64,000 nucleotides of DNA from JBBQUN01 sp963698395 (GTDB lineage Bacteria; Actinomycetota; Acidimicrobiia; Acidimicrobiales; SZUA-35): the NCBI GenBank assembly GCA_963698395.1, contig CAVOQQ010000003.1, positions 558,001-622,000 on the forward strand, given 5' to 3'. A model generated the notes under the pieces. That model searched no databases. It was not told the DNA's origin and saw nothing but the letters and a program-made list of their open reading frames with translations. A program made the position numbers and the translations under genes. Shown here piece by piece: positions 24,913-34,177 of this stretch. Each line of letters starts with the position of its first letter. Positions within the stretch are counted from its first letter, which is position 1.

Positions 24913-25269
24913 TCAGACACTGATCGCCAGGGCGGAGGCGCTGAGCGTGCCGATGAGGAGGATCAGAAAGAGGATTGCTGGGCCTCGTTCGTTGCGGGCC
25001 AGGAAGTAGCCCGGGCTCGTGATCACCGTGTAGAGCAGCATGCCCAGTGCAATGAGTGAGACATCGAGCTGTCCGTCGAGGATCGACAGCAAACCACCAA
25101 CGATCAACAGCGTTGCGGTCAACAGTTCGGCGCTCAGGTGAAGCGCCATCTCGATCACGGTGCGGTCGTCGCGGTGGAGAGCACCGTCGCGGATCTCCAC
25201 CACCCACCACCCGATCATGAGCAAACCGAGCAGGGCGCAGTAGCTGCCAACGGCCATCGTTGCGGTCAT
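24913..25269 (-). CDS. Small four-helix membrane protein
   Basis: A 118-residue hydrophobic protein with four predicted membrane helices and few charged residues (loop EIRDGALHRDDRT). No family is recognised with confidence. The start is at the ATG after a G-rich ribosome-binding site; the longer frame upstream is Arg/Pro-rich and unlikely to be real. It sits between a DoxX-like gene and a LiaF-like gene on the same strand. Confidence 0.55.
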   Translation of the reverse strand: MTATMAVGSYCALLGLLMIGWWVVEIRDGALHRDDRTVIEMALHLSAELLTATLLIVGGLLSILDGQLDVSLIALGMLLYTVITSPGYFLARNERGPAILFLILLIGTLSASALAISV

Positions 25270-25383
25270 GCAGCCCCCCTCTCCGCGCCCGTCGCTCGGT
25301 ATCGGCGCACGGCTCTTGGCCGGCCGACCCCCATTGTTCGACACACGGGGGAGGCGGCCAACTCTCTGCGTGGACATCGGCGG

Positions 25384-25692
25384 TCACGATGATCTGATCT
25401 TGATCCGGCCGAGAACCGGAATCGCCTCGATCTTCACCGATCGCCCATCTCCTGCCGGCTCGACGTCGATCGAGTGGCTGCCGAGAACATCGCCACCGCT
25501 CAACTCGATCTGGGTCCCGGGCGCCACGAGGACCGTTGCCGAGCACAGGACCGTCACGACCGTGAGCTTTGCCCCTTCTTGCGATCTGGCCGTTGCGTCG
25601 ATGCGAGTGGAGCCGAGCACCGAGAGAACGACTTCATCATCCCAATCGGCAGCGAGGACCTGATCGCCTTTGCGCATGAAGTGGATGTACAT
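25384..25692 (-). CDS. LiaF-like (cell-wall stress) C-terminal domain protein
   Basis: A 102-residue protein of beta-strand repeats: VVLSVLGSTRIDA, then VLVAPGTQIELSGGDVLGSHSIDVE. This pattern of turn-Gly-rich strands is the right-handed helix of LiaF/VraT C-terminal domains (DUF2154 type). LiaF proteins restrain kinase-regulator pairs that respond to cell-wall antibiotics, and a NarL-type pair lies 1.4 kb away. No transmembrane segment is present, so it must act in the cytosol or with a partner. Confidence 0.6.
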   Translation of the reverse strand: MYIHFMRKGDQVLAADWDDEVVLSVLGSTRIDATARSQEGAKLTVVTVLCSATVLVAPGTQIELSGGDVLGSHSIDVEPAGDGRSVKIEAIPVLGRIKIRSS

Positions 25693-25903
25693 GGGACCAG
25701 GATCGCTCCTTCACCGTTCTACGGACAGAGGCCAAGGGATCCCACGGCGCAGCGTGAGACGAGGTCGGCTCCGATGGCAGCGGCGACCCGCAGCAGGACC
25801 GCACACATGATCGAGACGGCGTCCCTCCTCGCCCCTGGGCCGATCACCTCGAAGGCCGAGTGACCTTCGCCTCTCACGTTCGGTTCGCCGAGGTCGGAGG
25901 GTC

Positions 25904-27766
25904 ATGGACATGGGTTCTCCGAAGCGTTCTCCGGTGCCGGCTGGCCGGCAGCCCTGGGATCCTGCCAACGGTCTACGAGTCGGAGGCTTTGTCGGTGCGA
26001 TCCTTGGTGGGGCGCTGGTGGCAATCACGGGGTTCCGGAGCTTCTGGATCGTGGCAGTGGGCGGAGCAGCGGGCGGCGCCATCGGGTTCTGGTCCCAGAA
26101 GCGGCAATCGGGTGGATCGGTGCACGTCGTTGGACCGTCTTGGTCGACGACGAGCTTCGCATGGGTGCGATGGAGTCTCGTGGTCTTGTTCGTCGGGCTT
26201 GGCTTTGCCTCGGTCGTCGCCCCCAACTCGCTGTCGGCCGACGCTCCCGAAGCGAGTTTCTCGGCTGCCCGTGCGATCCGGCATGTCGAGGTGATTGCCC
26301 GTGAACCGCACCCCATGGGATCGCCGGCCAACGCCGAGGTGCGTGAGTACCTGGCCTCCCAGTTGAGGGGAGCGGGGCTCGAGCCTTCGCTGCAGACCGT
26401 GTCGGCCCCGAGCTACTTCGACGACGCCGGGACCGTCGACGTGGTGAACGTGTACGCCACGATCACCGGAGCCGCCAGTACCGGAACGATCGTCCTGGTC
26501 GCGCACTACGACACGGTGCCAACGACGGCGGGAGCCAACGACAACACTTCGGGCGTTGCGACCCTGTTGGAAACGGCTCGAGTTCTGTTGTCCGGCCCCC
26601 GGCTTCGCAACGACGTACTGCTGTTGTTCACCGATGGCGAAGAGCCGGCCCCTCGTTACGGATCCTCTGCCTTCGTCGCCGAAGGCCGGGTCTCGAATCC
26701 GGCGCTGGTCGTGAACTTCGAGGCTGTCGGCACGTCTGGCCCGTCGCTGCTGGTTGAGATCAGCGGTGACGAGTCGGCGATGGTTGCCCACTTCGCGTCA
26801 GCAGTAGCCGACCCCGTCGCCTTCTCGTTCGTCGGCGAAACCGTGGCGCTCGTCGGCGAGATCGGAACCGACTTCGATCCGTTTCAGGCGGCCGGCGTTC
26901 CCGGCTTCCACCTCGCATACCTGCGCGGCTCGCCTATCTACCACACCGGTGGCGATGATCTGGATTCGGTGAGCCTCGCCTCGCTGCAACATCACGGTTC
27001 GAACGCGGTGGGCTTGACCCGTGAATTTGGGGATCTGGACCTGACCACCGTGTCGGGTGGCGGGGGCTCGGTGTACTTCACGCTCCGGCCGTTCTTCATC
27101 CAATACCGACCGTGGCTCTCCATTGCGGTGGGCGGAGGCGCCGCCCTGCTGCTCGGACTGGGTCTGTCCCGAATGCCACCAAGGGCCAGACCTTCGGCGG
27201 CAACGTTGGCCGGCGACGTCGCCCGAGCGCTTCTGGCCACGGCGGCGGTCACGACGGCGGCAACAATGGTGTGGCTCGGCATCGCCTCGATCCGGTCTTC
27301 ACCCTCGGTGACGGAGAGCTACTGCTACCTGGCCTGCATCGCCGGCGCCGGCACGGTAGCCATCGCCCGGCTCGGCCGCTTCCGGCCGACTGCTCGGCTC
27401 GAGCGCTCCGTCGGATTCTCGGTTGTGTGGGTCGCCCTCGGCCTGCTCACCGCCTTGATCGTTCCGGGGTTCAGCTACCTGTTCGTATGGCCGGCAATGA
27501 CTGCAGCTGTCGCTGCGAACTGGGCGATCAAGAGGCCCAGCATCGCAGGCGTGGTGCGCTTCGCCCTGGTGGCGGGACCAACGATCGTTCTGCTCGTTCC
27601 CGCCGTCGAGTTCTACTTCCAGTTCGGCCAGCCCCGCCCGGGCAACCCGGACTCGAGTCTTCCCGTCGTGGCCGCAGTTGCGTTTCTCTTCACGACGCTC
27701 GCTGCCGGTCTCATCCACGAGGCCGAGTCATCGACAGCCGGGGCGACGATGCCGCGGTGCGAGTAG
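25904..27766 (+). CDS. M28 family zinc peptidase with membrane domains
   Basis: A 620-residue protein. Two or three membrane helices (about 30-120) precede an M28 aminopeptidase domain (about 130-385). The zinc ligands appear as His-Tyr-Asp (VAHYDTVP), GANDNTSGVA and DGEEPAP, and a late His lies in YHTGGDD. The C-terminal third is seven or eight hydrophobic helices. This layout resembles the Fxna/ERMP1-like branch that faces the outside. GGAGG lies ahead of the ATG. Substrate unknown, presumably short peptides. Confidence 0.85.
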   Translation: MDMGSPKRSPVPAGRQPWDPANGLRVGGFVGAILGGALVAITGFRSFWIVAVGGAAGGAIGFWSQKRQSGGSVHVVGPSWSTTSFAWVRWSLVVLFVGLGFASVVAPNSLSADAPEASFSAARAIRHVEVIAREPHPMGSPANAEVREYLASQLRGAGLEPSLQTVSAPSYFDDAGTVDVVNVYATITGAASTGTIVLVAHYDTVPTTAGANDNTSGVATLLETARVLLSGPRLRNDVLLLFTDGEEPAPRYGSSAFVAEGRVSNPALVVNFEAVGTSGPSLLVEISGDESAMVAHFASAVADPVAFSFVGETVALVGEIGTDFDPFQAAGVPGFHLAYLRGSPIYHTGGDDLDSVSLASLQHHGSNAVGLTREFGDLDLTTVSGGGGSVYFTLRPFFIQYRPWLSIAVGGGAALLLGLGLSRMPPRARPSAATLAGDVARALLATAAVTTAATMVWLGIASIRSSPSVTESYCYLACIAGAGTVAIARLGRFRPTARLERSVGFSVVWVALGLLTALIVPGFSYLFVWPAMTAAVAANWAIKRPSIAGVVRFALVAGPTIVLLVPAVEFYFQFGQPRPGNPDSSLPVVAAVAFLFTTLAAGLIHEAESSTAGATMPRCE

Positions 27767-27914
27767 CCCCCGGTTGGGTTCCCCTCTCCTTTGCCAGTCC
27801 GGTTGCCGCCGGCCGACTGCGGTTCGAAAACATCGACTCGCCGGAACGTGGCGTCAAATCGGCCCGGCTGTCAGGAAGCGACCACCGAACCTCGCAACGA
27901 AGTAGCGTCCCGGC

Positions 27915-28610
27915 ATGACGCGAGTGAACGACGAGGGCCAACCGATCGGCGACGACCTCGGCACCTGGGTCACCCCTCCTCCCCCACCGAACCAACCGTT
28001 GACGGGCCGGACGGTCCAGCTCGAGCCGCTCGATCCAGCACGCCACACTCCAGGCCTCTTCGATGCGTTCGCCCGATCGCCCGACTCGCTGTGGACCTAC
28101 ATGGCCTTCGGCCCGTTCCCCACCATGGACGATCTGACCGACACGCTCGAACGACTCGGCGAGCTGCCCGATTGGCAACCGTACGCGATCACCGTCGACG
28201 ACCAGCCCGTCGGTCTCTGCTCGTTTCTGCGCATCGACCCGGCCGGCGGCGTCATCGAGATCGGCTCCATCGTCTTCAGTGCCCAACTCCAGCGAACGAC
28301 GGCAGCGACCGAGACGATCTTCTTGATGATCGACCATGCCTTCGCCCTCGGCTATCGCCGGGTCGAATGGAAGTGCGACGATCTCAACGAGCCCTCGCGT
28401 CGCGCCGCTCACCGGTTCGGGTTCCGCTACGAGGCCACCTTTCGGAAAGCGACGCACTACCGCGGCCGCAATCGTGACACCGCCTGGTTCGCCATCGTCG
28501 ACGACGATTGGCCCGACATCCGGGCGGCGTTCACCCGTTGGCTGTCGCCGGCCAACTTCGACGCCGACGGCCGGCAGCGGCGGCCGCTCCAGACCTCGCC
28601 GCGGTCGTGA
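27915..28610 (+). CDS. GNAT acetyltransferase, RimJ/RimL type
   Basis: A 231-residue protein with the RimL-like pattern: RTVQLEPLDPARH at the start of the domain, then EIGSIVFSAQLQRTTAATET at the acetyl-CoA-binding strand-loop-helix, and RRAAHRFGFRYEATFRKATHYRGRNRDT near the end. Members of this branch acetylate N-terminal residues of ribosomal proteins or amino groups of small molecules. A proline-rich stretch (TPPPPPNQP) precedes the domain. No neighbour suggests a substrate. Confidence 0.8.
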   Translation: MTRVNDEGQPIGDDLGTWVTPPPPPNQPLTGRTVQLEPLDPARHTPGLFDAFARSPDSLWTYMAFGPFPTMDDLTDTLERLGELPDWQPYAITVDDQPVGLCSFLRIDPAGGVIEIGSIVFSAQLQRTTAATETIFLMIDHAFALGYRRVEWKCDDLNEPSRRAAHRFGFRYEATFRKATHYRGRNRDTAWFAIVDDDWPDIRAAFTRWLSPANFDADGRQRRPLQTSPRS

Positions 28611-28686
28611 CGAAGTCGCTCGACGACGGCGCCCGTTCTAGTGTGCTCAGGCAGCACACCACCGCAGTCACACGAACGGCCTTTCC

Positions 28687-29724
28687 ATGAAACTCAGTAC
28701 CACCATCGGATTCGACGGCGACCCACGACGCCTGGCGAAACAGGCCACCGACCTCGAAGCCGCCGGCATCGACATGGTGTGGGGCGGCGAGATCTATGGC
28801 TATGACCTCGTGTCGACTCTGGCATACGTCGCGGCCAAGACCGAGCGACTCGAACTCATGACCGGCATCCTCCCGGTCTACTCGCGCAGTCCTGCACTCA
28901 TCGCTCAGACCGCAGCAACCCTCGATGCCCTCTCCGATGGCCGCTTCATTCTCGGGCTCGGCACCTCGGGTCCGCAGGTGATCGAAGGCTGGCACGGTTA
29001 CCCCTTCTCGAAGCCGATGGGCCGCACCCGCGACGTCATCGAGATCTGCCGCAAGGTCTGGAGCGGCGACAAGGTCACCCACGATGGCCCGTCGTTCAAG
29101 CTCCCACTTCCCGCCGGCGAAGGCACCGGACTCGGCAAGCCACTCAAGTTCATGAACCGGCCACCGAAGAAGGACATCCCGATCGTGATCGCCTCGATCG
29201 GCCCGAAAAACGTCGAGATGACCGCCGAGATCGCCAACGGTTGGCAAACCATCCACTTCGTCCCTGATCGCTTCGAGCAGGTCTGGGGCGATGCACTGGC
29301 TGCCGGCAAGGCCAAGCGCTCCCCCGACCTCCCACCGCTCGACATCATCGGTGGAGGCGTCGTTGCGCTCGGTGATGGCCCGCACGTGGCCGAAGCGCGA
29401 GAAGCAGCACGAGCCCACATCGCGTTCTACGTGGGTGGGATGGGCGCCAAGTCGAAGAACTTCTACAACGATCTGTTCCGCCGCTACGGGTGGGAAGAGG
29501 AAGCCGAGAAGATCCAAGACCTGTTCCTGTCGGGCAAGCGAGCCGAGGCAACCGCTGCGGTCCCCGATGAGTACCTCGACCTGTCGATGCTGTGCGGCGA
29601 CGAGGCCCACGTGCGTGAGCGGCTGGCCGTCTACAAGCGCGTCGGTGTCACCCATCTGAACGTCTCGCCGGCCGGTGAGAACCCGCTCGACACGATCGAA
29701 ACGATCAAGGCCTGGGCCGAGTGA
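28687..29724 (+). CDS. LLM-class oxidoreductase, probably F420-dependent
   Basis: A 345-residue TIM-barrel enzyme of the luciferase-like monooxygenase superfamily. It opens KLSTTIGFDGDP and has the F420-type segment FILGLGTSGPQVIEGWHG and the loop KFMNRPPKKDIPIVIASIGPKN. Similar proteins in mycobacteria and acidimicrobia use F420 and are tied to lipid or aliphatic catabolism. Its TGA overlaps the ATG of a crotonase gene, so the pair is coupled and may act on the same acyl-CoA route. Confidence 0.85.
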   Translation: MKLSTTIGFDGDPRRLAKQATDLEAAGIDMVWGGEIYGYDLVSTLAYVAAKTERLELMTGILPVYSRSPALIAQTAATLDALSDGRFILGLGTSGPQVIEGWHGYPFSKPMGRTRDVIEICRKVWSGDKVTHDGPSFKLPLPAGEGTGLGKPLKFMNRPPKKDIPIVIASIGPKNVEMTAEIANGWQTIHFVPDRFEQVWGDALAAGKAKRSPDLPPLDIIGGGVVALGDGPHVAEAREAARAHIAFYVGGMGAKSKNFYNDLFRRYGWEEEAEKIQDLFLSGKRAEATAAVPDEYLDLSMLCGDEAHVRERLAVYKRVGVTHLNVSPAGENPLDTIETIKAWAE

Positions 29725-30482
29725 TGGCTGAGCGCATCCTCGACGGCGATATGGTCACCCTCGACCGAGAGGGCGAGGTGTTCGTCCTCACCATGGTCGA
29801 TGGCGAGAACCGGTGGAACACCACCTTCACTCGGGCCATGAATGCAGCCCTCGATGCCATCGACGCCACCGACGGTCCGGCCGCGCTCGTCACCACCTCG
29901 GCCGATCCGAAGTTCTTCTCGAACGGTCTCGATCTGGACTGGGTGACCTCGGAGGGCGATCACCGCGGCGGCGATCGTGCGGCCTTCGGGGCCGAGTTCA
30001 TGGCGTTCATGGCGAGAGTCATCACCCTTGGGGTGCCAACCGTCGCCGCCATCAACGGCCATGCCTTCGGCGCCGGCTTGATGCTGGCGATGTGTCACGA
30101 CGTTCGGGTCATGCGCGAAGACCGAGGGTTTCTCTGTGCCAACGAGCTCGATCTCGGGATGGCCATTCCCCACGCCGAGCTGGCGCTCTTCCGGCACAAG
30201 CTCTCGATGCCGGTCTTCTTCGAGACCGTCCAACTCGCTCGTCGATGGACCGGACCCGCCGCGCTCGAAGCGGGCATGGTCCAGCATGTGGCGGGTGCCG
30301 ACGACGTCGTTGCCGTCGCCAACACTCGAGCCACCGAACTCGCCCGGCTCGGCAACGACCGTGCACTGTTCTCCTGGACCAAGGAAGCCATCTTCGGTGA
30401 GAACGCCGCCGTGGCCGGAGCCAACGGGGCGGCCTACCTGCTACGCAACCCCGACCTCTACCCTCGGTTCACCAAGGGTTGA
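29724..30482 (+). CDS. Enoyl-CoA hydratase/isomerase (crotonase) family protein
   Basis: A 252-residue crotonase-fold enzyme: FFSNGLDLDWV forms the first oxyanion-hole loop and NGHAFGAGLML the second. The two catalytic Glu of classical hydratases are not obvious (helix positions carry HDVRVM and ELDLGMAIP), so isomerase or another CoA chemistry is also possible. It is coupled to the LLM oxidoreductase by a TGATG overlap and followed by an acyltransferase gene. Confidence 0.8.
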   Translation: MAERILDGDMVTLDREGEVFVLTMVDGENRWNTTFTRAMNAALDAIDATDGPAALVTTSADPKFFSNGLDLDWVTSEGDHRGGDRAAFGAEFMAFMARVITLGVPTVAAINGHAFGAGLMLAMCHDVRVMREDRGFLCANELDLGMAIPHAELALFRHKLSMPVFFETVQLARRWTGPAALEAGMVQHVAGADDVVAVANTRATELARLGNDRALFSWTKEAIFGENAAVAGANGAAYLLRNPDLYPRFTKG

Positions 30483-30501
30483 CCAACCGGGGAGTGGTCT
30501 G

Positions 30502-31302
30502 ATGTTCCCTCGGCACACCACGTCCTACACTCCCCGCGTGTCTCGGTTGCTCCAAACAACACCCATTCGCTCGATCATCAGCGTCTGGGCCTGGTTCGCG
30601 CTCGGCCTGGTCATCGTCGTCTTCTTCCCCCTCGTCCTGATCACTCGCCTGGTGACCGCACCGTTCGACCCGGGTCGCTACCACGCCGGGCTCGTCTTCC
30701 GGAAGCTGGCGGTCGCTCATCAGCTACTCAATCCACTGTGGCGATTCGACGTCACCGGTGGCATTCCCTCCGACCCTCGGCGGCCCTACGTGGTGGTGGC
30801 AAACCACGAGAGTTTCGTCGACATCCTCTTGATCTCCCATCTCCCCTTCGAGATGAAATGGATGAGCAAGGAGACGTTCTTCAAGTATCCGCTGGTCGGC
30901 TGGATGATGCGACTGGCCGGCGACATCCGACTCGAACGGGGCGACAAGGCCTCGGCGGCGAACGCGTTGGCCGAAAGCCGAGACCGGCTCGACAAGCACG
31001 TGTCAGTGATGATCTTTCCCGAGGGAACCCGATCCAAGACCGGTGAGCTCCAACCGTTCAAGGACGGAGCGTTCCGTCTCGCGATCGAAGCCGGCGCCCC
31101 GATTCTGCCGCTTGCCGTCTACGGCACTCGCGATGCACTCATCAAACACGACTGGCGTTTCGGCTACAGCCGGGCCGAAGTTCGTGTCCTCGAACCCATC
31201 GAGACCGAGGGTCTCGGCCCTGACGACGTGGCCGACCTGCGAGAACGAACTCGTTCGGCGATCGCCGCGTCGCTGGTCGAACTGCGCCAGGCCCACGACT
31301 GA
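30502..31302 (+). CDS. 1-acylglycerol-3-phosphate acyltransferase (PlsC-type)
   Basis: A 266-residue membrane-associated acyltransferase. One or two N-terminal hydrophobic helices are followed by NHESFVDIL (HX4D active site, with Ser in place of the usual Gln/Arg) and FPEGTRSKTGE (phosphate-binding box III), then LPLAVYGT. It should add the second acyl chain in phospholipid synthesis. The ATG at 30502 is chosen because it precedes the hydrophobic region at a normal distance and leaves 19 bases after the crotonase gene. Confidence 0.85.
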   Translation: MFPRHTTSYTPRVSRLLQTTPIRSIISVWAWFALGLVIVVFFPLVLITRLVTAPFDPGRYHAGLVFRKLAVAHQLLNPLWRFDVTGGIPSDPRRPYVVVANHESFVDILLISHLPFEMKWMSKETFFKYPLVGWMMRLAGDIRLERGDKASAANALAESRDRLDKHVSVMIFPEGTRSKTGELQPFKDGAFRLAIEAGAPILPLAVYGTRDALIKHDWRFGYSRAEVRVLEPIETEGLGPDDVADLRERTRSAIAASLVELRQAHD

Positions 31303-31315
31303 GTCGAGATCGACC

Positions 31316-32272
31316 TCAGTTGCGTCGAATGCGCGGATCGGCCCACAGCATCGCCAGGTCGATGAGCGCAGACATCACCACATAGATGCCCACCGTGTAG
31401 AGCGTGAGTCCGAGGAGCAGGTGGAGATCTCTCGTCACACTGGCTTCGACGAGCGCCTGACCGAGCCCACCGATCCCGAACACGATCTCGACGATGAAGG
31501 CACCGGCGATCATCGAGCTCACGTTCAGGCTGAGGACCGTCAGCAAGCTCAGTGAACCAGGCCGCAAGGCATGCCGGAACAGCACGTATCGGCGGCTCAT
31601 TCCCTTGCCCATGGCGGCAGTGACGAAGTCTTCCCGGAGCACCTCGACGACACCGGCGCGCACGACCCTGGCGATGACGCCGGCTTCGGCGAACGCGATC
31701 GCAACTGCCGGCAGGATCAACCCTCCGAGGTTGCCGCCGATCGATTCACTGATACGGGTCCAACCGGAGGAGCGGGCCCAACCGAGGTTGACCGCAAACA
31801 CCCAGATCAGGATCGTCGCCGTCGTGAAGACCGGAAGTGACTGGGCAACGCTGAGCAATGAGGTCAGCGATCGACCAGAAGCCGTTCCGTCACGACCGGC
31901 AGCGAGCAGTCCGAGGGGCACACCGATGACGACGGCCAGGACCATTCCGGCAAGTGCCAATTCGAGAGAGATCGTCAACCGGTGGGTGATGTACTCCGCC
32001 ACCGCCGTCCCCCCTCGGGTCGACCGGCCGAGATCGCCCTGGAGCGCGTCGATGATCCAACGTGCATGGCGAACGATCAGCGGGTCATCGAGGTGATAGA
32101 GCTCGACGATCGCCATGTCTCGCTCGCTGTTCGGATTCGTGCCCATCGGCATCAGCACGGCTCGGTGACCACCCGAGATGGACAGCTCGATGGCGACGAA
32201 GACCCCGAGGGTGGCGAGAAAGCTCGTGATGACGAGACGCAACAGGAACGGGCGCAGAAAGCGGAAGATCAT
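31316..32272 (-). CDS. Orphan ABC permease, oligopeptide (DppB) type
   Basis: A 318-residue permease with six hydrophobic segments and the conserved cytoplasmic loop (RAGVVEVLREDFVTAAMGKGMSRR) that contacts the ATPase. In DppB/OppB systems this gene is followed by dppC, ATPases and a binding protein. Here it is alone: the next genes are a split-barrel flavoprotein (upstream) and an acyltransferase (opposite strand). It must use partners elsewhere or be a relic. Confidence 0.8.
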   Translation of the reverse strand: MIFRFLRPFLLRLVITSFLATLGVFVAIELSISGGHRAVLMPMGTNPNSERDMAIVELYHLDDPLIVRHARWIIDALQGDLGRSTRGGTAVAEYITHRLTISLELALAGMVLAVVIGVPLGLLAAGRDGTASGRSLTSLLSVAQSLPVFTTATILIWVFAVNLGWARSSGWTRISESIGGNLGGLILPAVAIAFAEAGVIARVVRAGVVEVLREDFVTAAMGKGMSRRYVLFRHALRPGSLSLLTVLSLNVSSMIAGAFIVEIVFGIGGLGQALVEASVTRDLHLLLGLTLYTVGIYVVMSALIDLAMLWADPRIRRN

Positions 32273-32284
32273 GCTCGGTGCTGA

Positions 32285-32611
32285 TCAGTCGGGCTGGCGA
32301 TGCCAGATGGCGCTCGTCGGTTCGATGACGACACGCCCCTCGCCAACCGACTCCACCTCGGCAAGGCCATCGACGAGGAGACTCATCGTTCCAGCCTCTC
32401 GGGCAGGCCAGAGCAAGGTGACCACCGGGCGCTCACCGCAGTTGGTCGTGCTGCGCCGCCCGGCGGAGAGAACCAGGCACCCGGCCTCGAAGACCACCGG
32501 CACGTTCGCCGGATGTGGCGACAGGTCGGCGTTGGTCGTCAGCAGGAAGCACGTGGAGCCAAGGCCTGCGAGCGCCGAAGGCAGGTCAGCGAGTTCGACC
32601 TTGATACTCAT
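32285..32611 (-). CDS. Flavin/F420-binding split-barrel protein (PPOX-like)
   Basis: A 108-residue protein with a single split-barrel fold: TCFLLTTNADLSPHPANVPVVFEAG, CLVLSAG and VTLLWPA. Such small proteins bind FMN or F420 and reduce or oxidise small molecules. It lies 12 bases upstream of the orphan permease on the same strand, so the two probably share a transcript, although no functional link is evident. Confidence 0.65.
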   Translation of the reverse strand: MSIKVELADLPSALAGLGSTCFLLTTNADLSPHPANVPVVFEAGCLVLSAGRRSTTNCGERPVVTLLWPAREAGTMSLLVDGLAEVESVGEGRVVIEPTSAIWHRQPD

Positions 32612-32656
32612 GACGACACAGTAGGCGAGCCGTTCGAACTGTTTCGCCTTCAGTGG

Positions 32657-34171
32657 CTAGTCGACGTGTTCGTATCGGATGACGAGGCCGACGCCGAACG
32701 GCTGACGTTCGACCTCGACCATGGTCGCATCGAGACGCTGGACGATCGGCGGCACGAGGTCGATACCGCTCGCCGCCCAGAGCACCACGTAGAGATCGCC
32801 CTTGGGCGCCGGGATCGTCGTGTCAGGATAGGCCTCGAGATTGGGGTGGCGTGGTGCAGTCCAACCGAGGGCGGGAGCCATCGGGCGTGCCATGGCGTCG
32901 CCGTTGCCCTCGAGGTACGTGTAGTACTCGAACGGTGACTGGGCATAGGCGGGTTCGAAGGCGATGATGTCGTCGGGGGTCGCCCGCTCGGAAACATAGG
33001 CATGCAGCTCGTCCCACGGGACGTCCTCGTTGCCGTAGCCGGTGGCCGTGCGAAGACCGAGGACGGCGAACACGATGACAAAGGCGGCCATCGAGAGGCG
33101 ACGGTCGACCCGCTGGAGGCGAACGGTTCCTGCCGCAGCGAGCACCATGATCGGCGGCACCATGGGCACGGCGTACCGAGCCGAGAAATAGGCACGGGAG
33201 AAGCTTCCGGCCGTGAGAACGATCAGCGGCACCACGGCCCAGATCACGAAGGGCAGGGTCCGCTCGCGATAGTCGGCACGGTCTTGGGCGTTCTTGATGT
33301 CGCCAACCGAGACGGTCTCGTACGCGGCGAAACAGGCGATCGATCCGGCGCCGACAACCGACAGCAGCAACGACGCCTTGATGTCTTGGGCCCCGAGCAT
33401 GGCCATGATCATCTCGACCAGGCGGCTCACGGTGAACGTGCCAAGCCATTCGGTGTGGTCGACCGCCTCGAACAGCGTGAGGTAGACGAACGGCGCCGCG
33501 AGGACGGCGGCGAGGACTCCCGCAGCGACGAAGTTGCGGCCGCTGACCTGGCGACGGTGGAGGAAGACCCAGAGCGCCTGACCGATCAGCACCGGCACGC
33601 CGAGCGGTTGGGCATACAGCGACAGCGCCGCCAAGAACCCGACAATCAGCCACGAGGACAGCGTTCCCCGGGTAAGCGCCCGATCGAGAGCGAACCAGAT
33701 CCAGGTCAGGGCGGCGGCCAGGAGGGTGTAGGCGCGGCCCTCCTGGGCATTGGCGATGAAGTTGTAGGTGACCGCCAAGAACAGCAGCGCACGAAACGCC
33801 GTGTCACGCCCGAAACGGGGCTGGACCAAACGGTAGAGCGGGTACGGAATGGCCACGGCCGCGAGGAGTGCCGGAAGACGGATGACCCAAGGGTCACTCC
33901 CGAGAACCGCAGTGAACACGCGGACCAGGAGGAAGTAGAGCGACTGGCTTCCACCGTCTTCACCGACGCCGATCCGGAAGGCTTCCCACGAACCCAGTCC
34001 GAGACCGGCCGAGATCGATTCGTCTTGGCCGATGCTTCGCGAGCCGAGGAAGAGTCCCCCCATCACGGTGATGAGCGCCATCGAGACGAAGACCGGTATC
34101 CGGAAGTCGTCGGTTTCTGCCGTTTGGATCCCGTCGAGGTCGCCCATCGACGGATCGAGTGATACCACCAT
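32657..34171 (-). CDS. GT39/ArnT-like polyprenol-phosphate mannosyl-type glycosyltransferase
   Basis: A 504-residue membrane enzyme with about 11 hydrophobic helices. The N-terminal loop has QDESISAGLGLG, and the acidic pair in this loop is the usual catalytic site of protein O-mannosyltransferase and ArnT-like enzymes. It would move a sugar from a polyprenyl-phosphate donor to a cell-envelope acceptor. It is the last gene of a minus-strand operon beginning with gtrA and including a dolichol-phosphate-mannose-synthase-like enzyme that could make the donor. Confidence 0.75.
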   Translation of the reverse strand: MVVSLDPSMGDLDGIQTAETDDFRIPVFVSMALITVMGGLFLGSRSIGQDESISAGLGLGSWEAFRIGVGEDGGSQSLYFLLVRVFTAVLGSDPWVIRLPALLAAVAIPYPLYRLVQPRFGRDTAFRALLFLAVTYNFIANAQEGRAYTLLAAALTWIWFALDRALTRGTLSSWLIVGFLAALSLYAQPLGVPVLIGQALWVFLHRRQVSGRNFVAAGVLAAVLAAPFVYLTLFEAVDHTEWLGTFTVSRLVEMIMAMLGAQDIKASLLLSVVGAGSIACFAAYETVSVGDIKNAQDRADYRERTLPFVIWAVVPLIVLTAGSFSRAYFSARYAVPMVPPIMVLAAAGTVRLQRVDRRLSMAAFVIVFAVLGLRTATGYGNEDVPWDELHAYVSERATPDDIIAFEPAYAQSPFEYYTYLEGNGDAMARPMAPALGWTAPRHPNLEAYPDTTIPAPKGDLYVVLWAASGIDLVPPIVQRLDATMVEVERQPFGVGLVIRYEHVD

Positions 34172-34177
34172 GTGTCG

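Noticed and set aside
24761..25546. A 261-residue open frame on the minus strand
   Set aside because: It is Arg/Pro-rich and overlaps two better genes (24913-25269 and 25384-25692) in another frame; no domain is visible.
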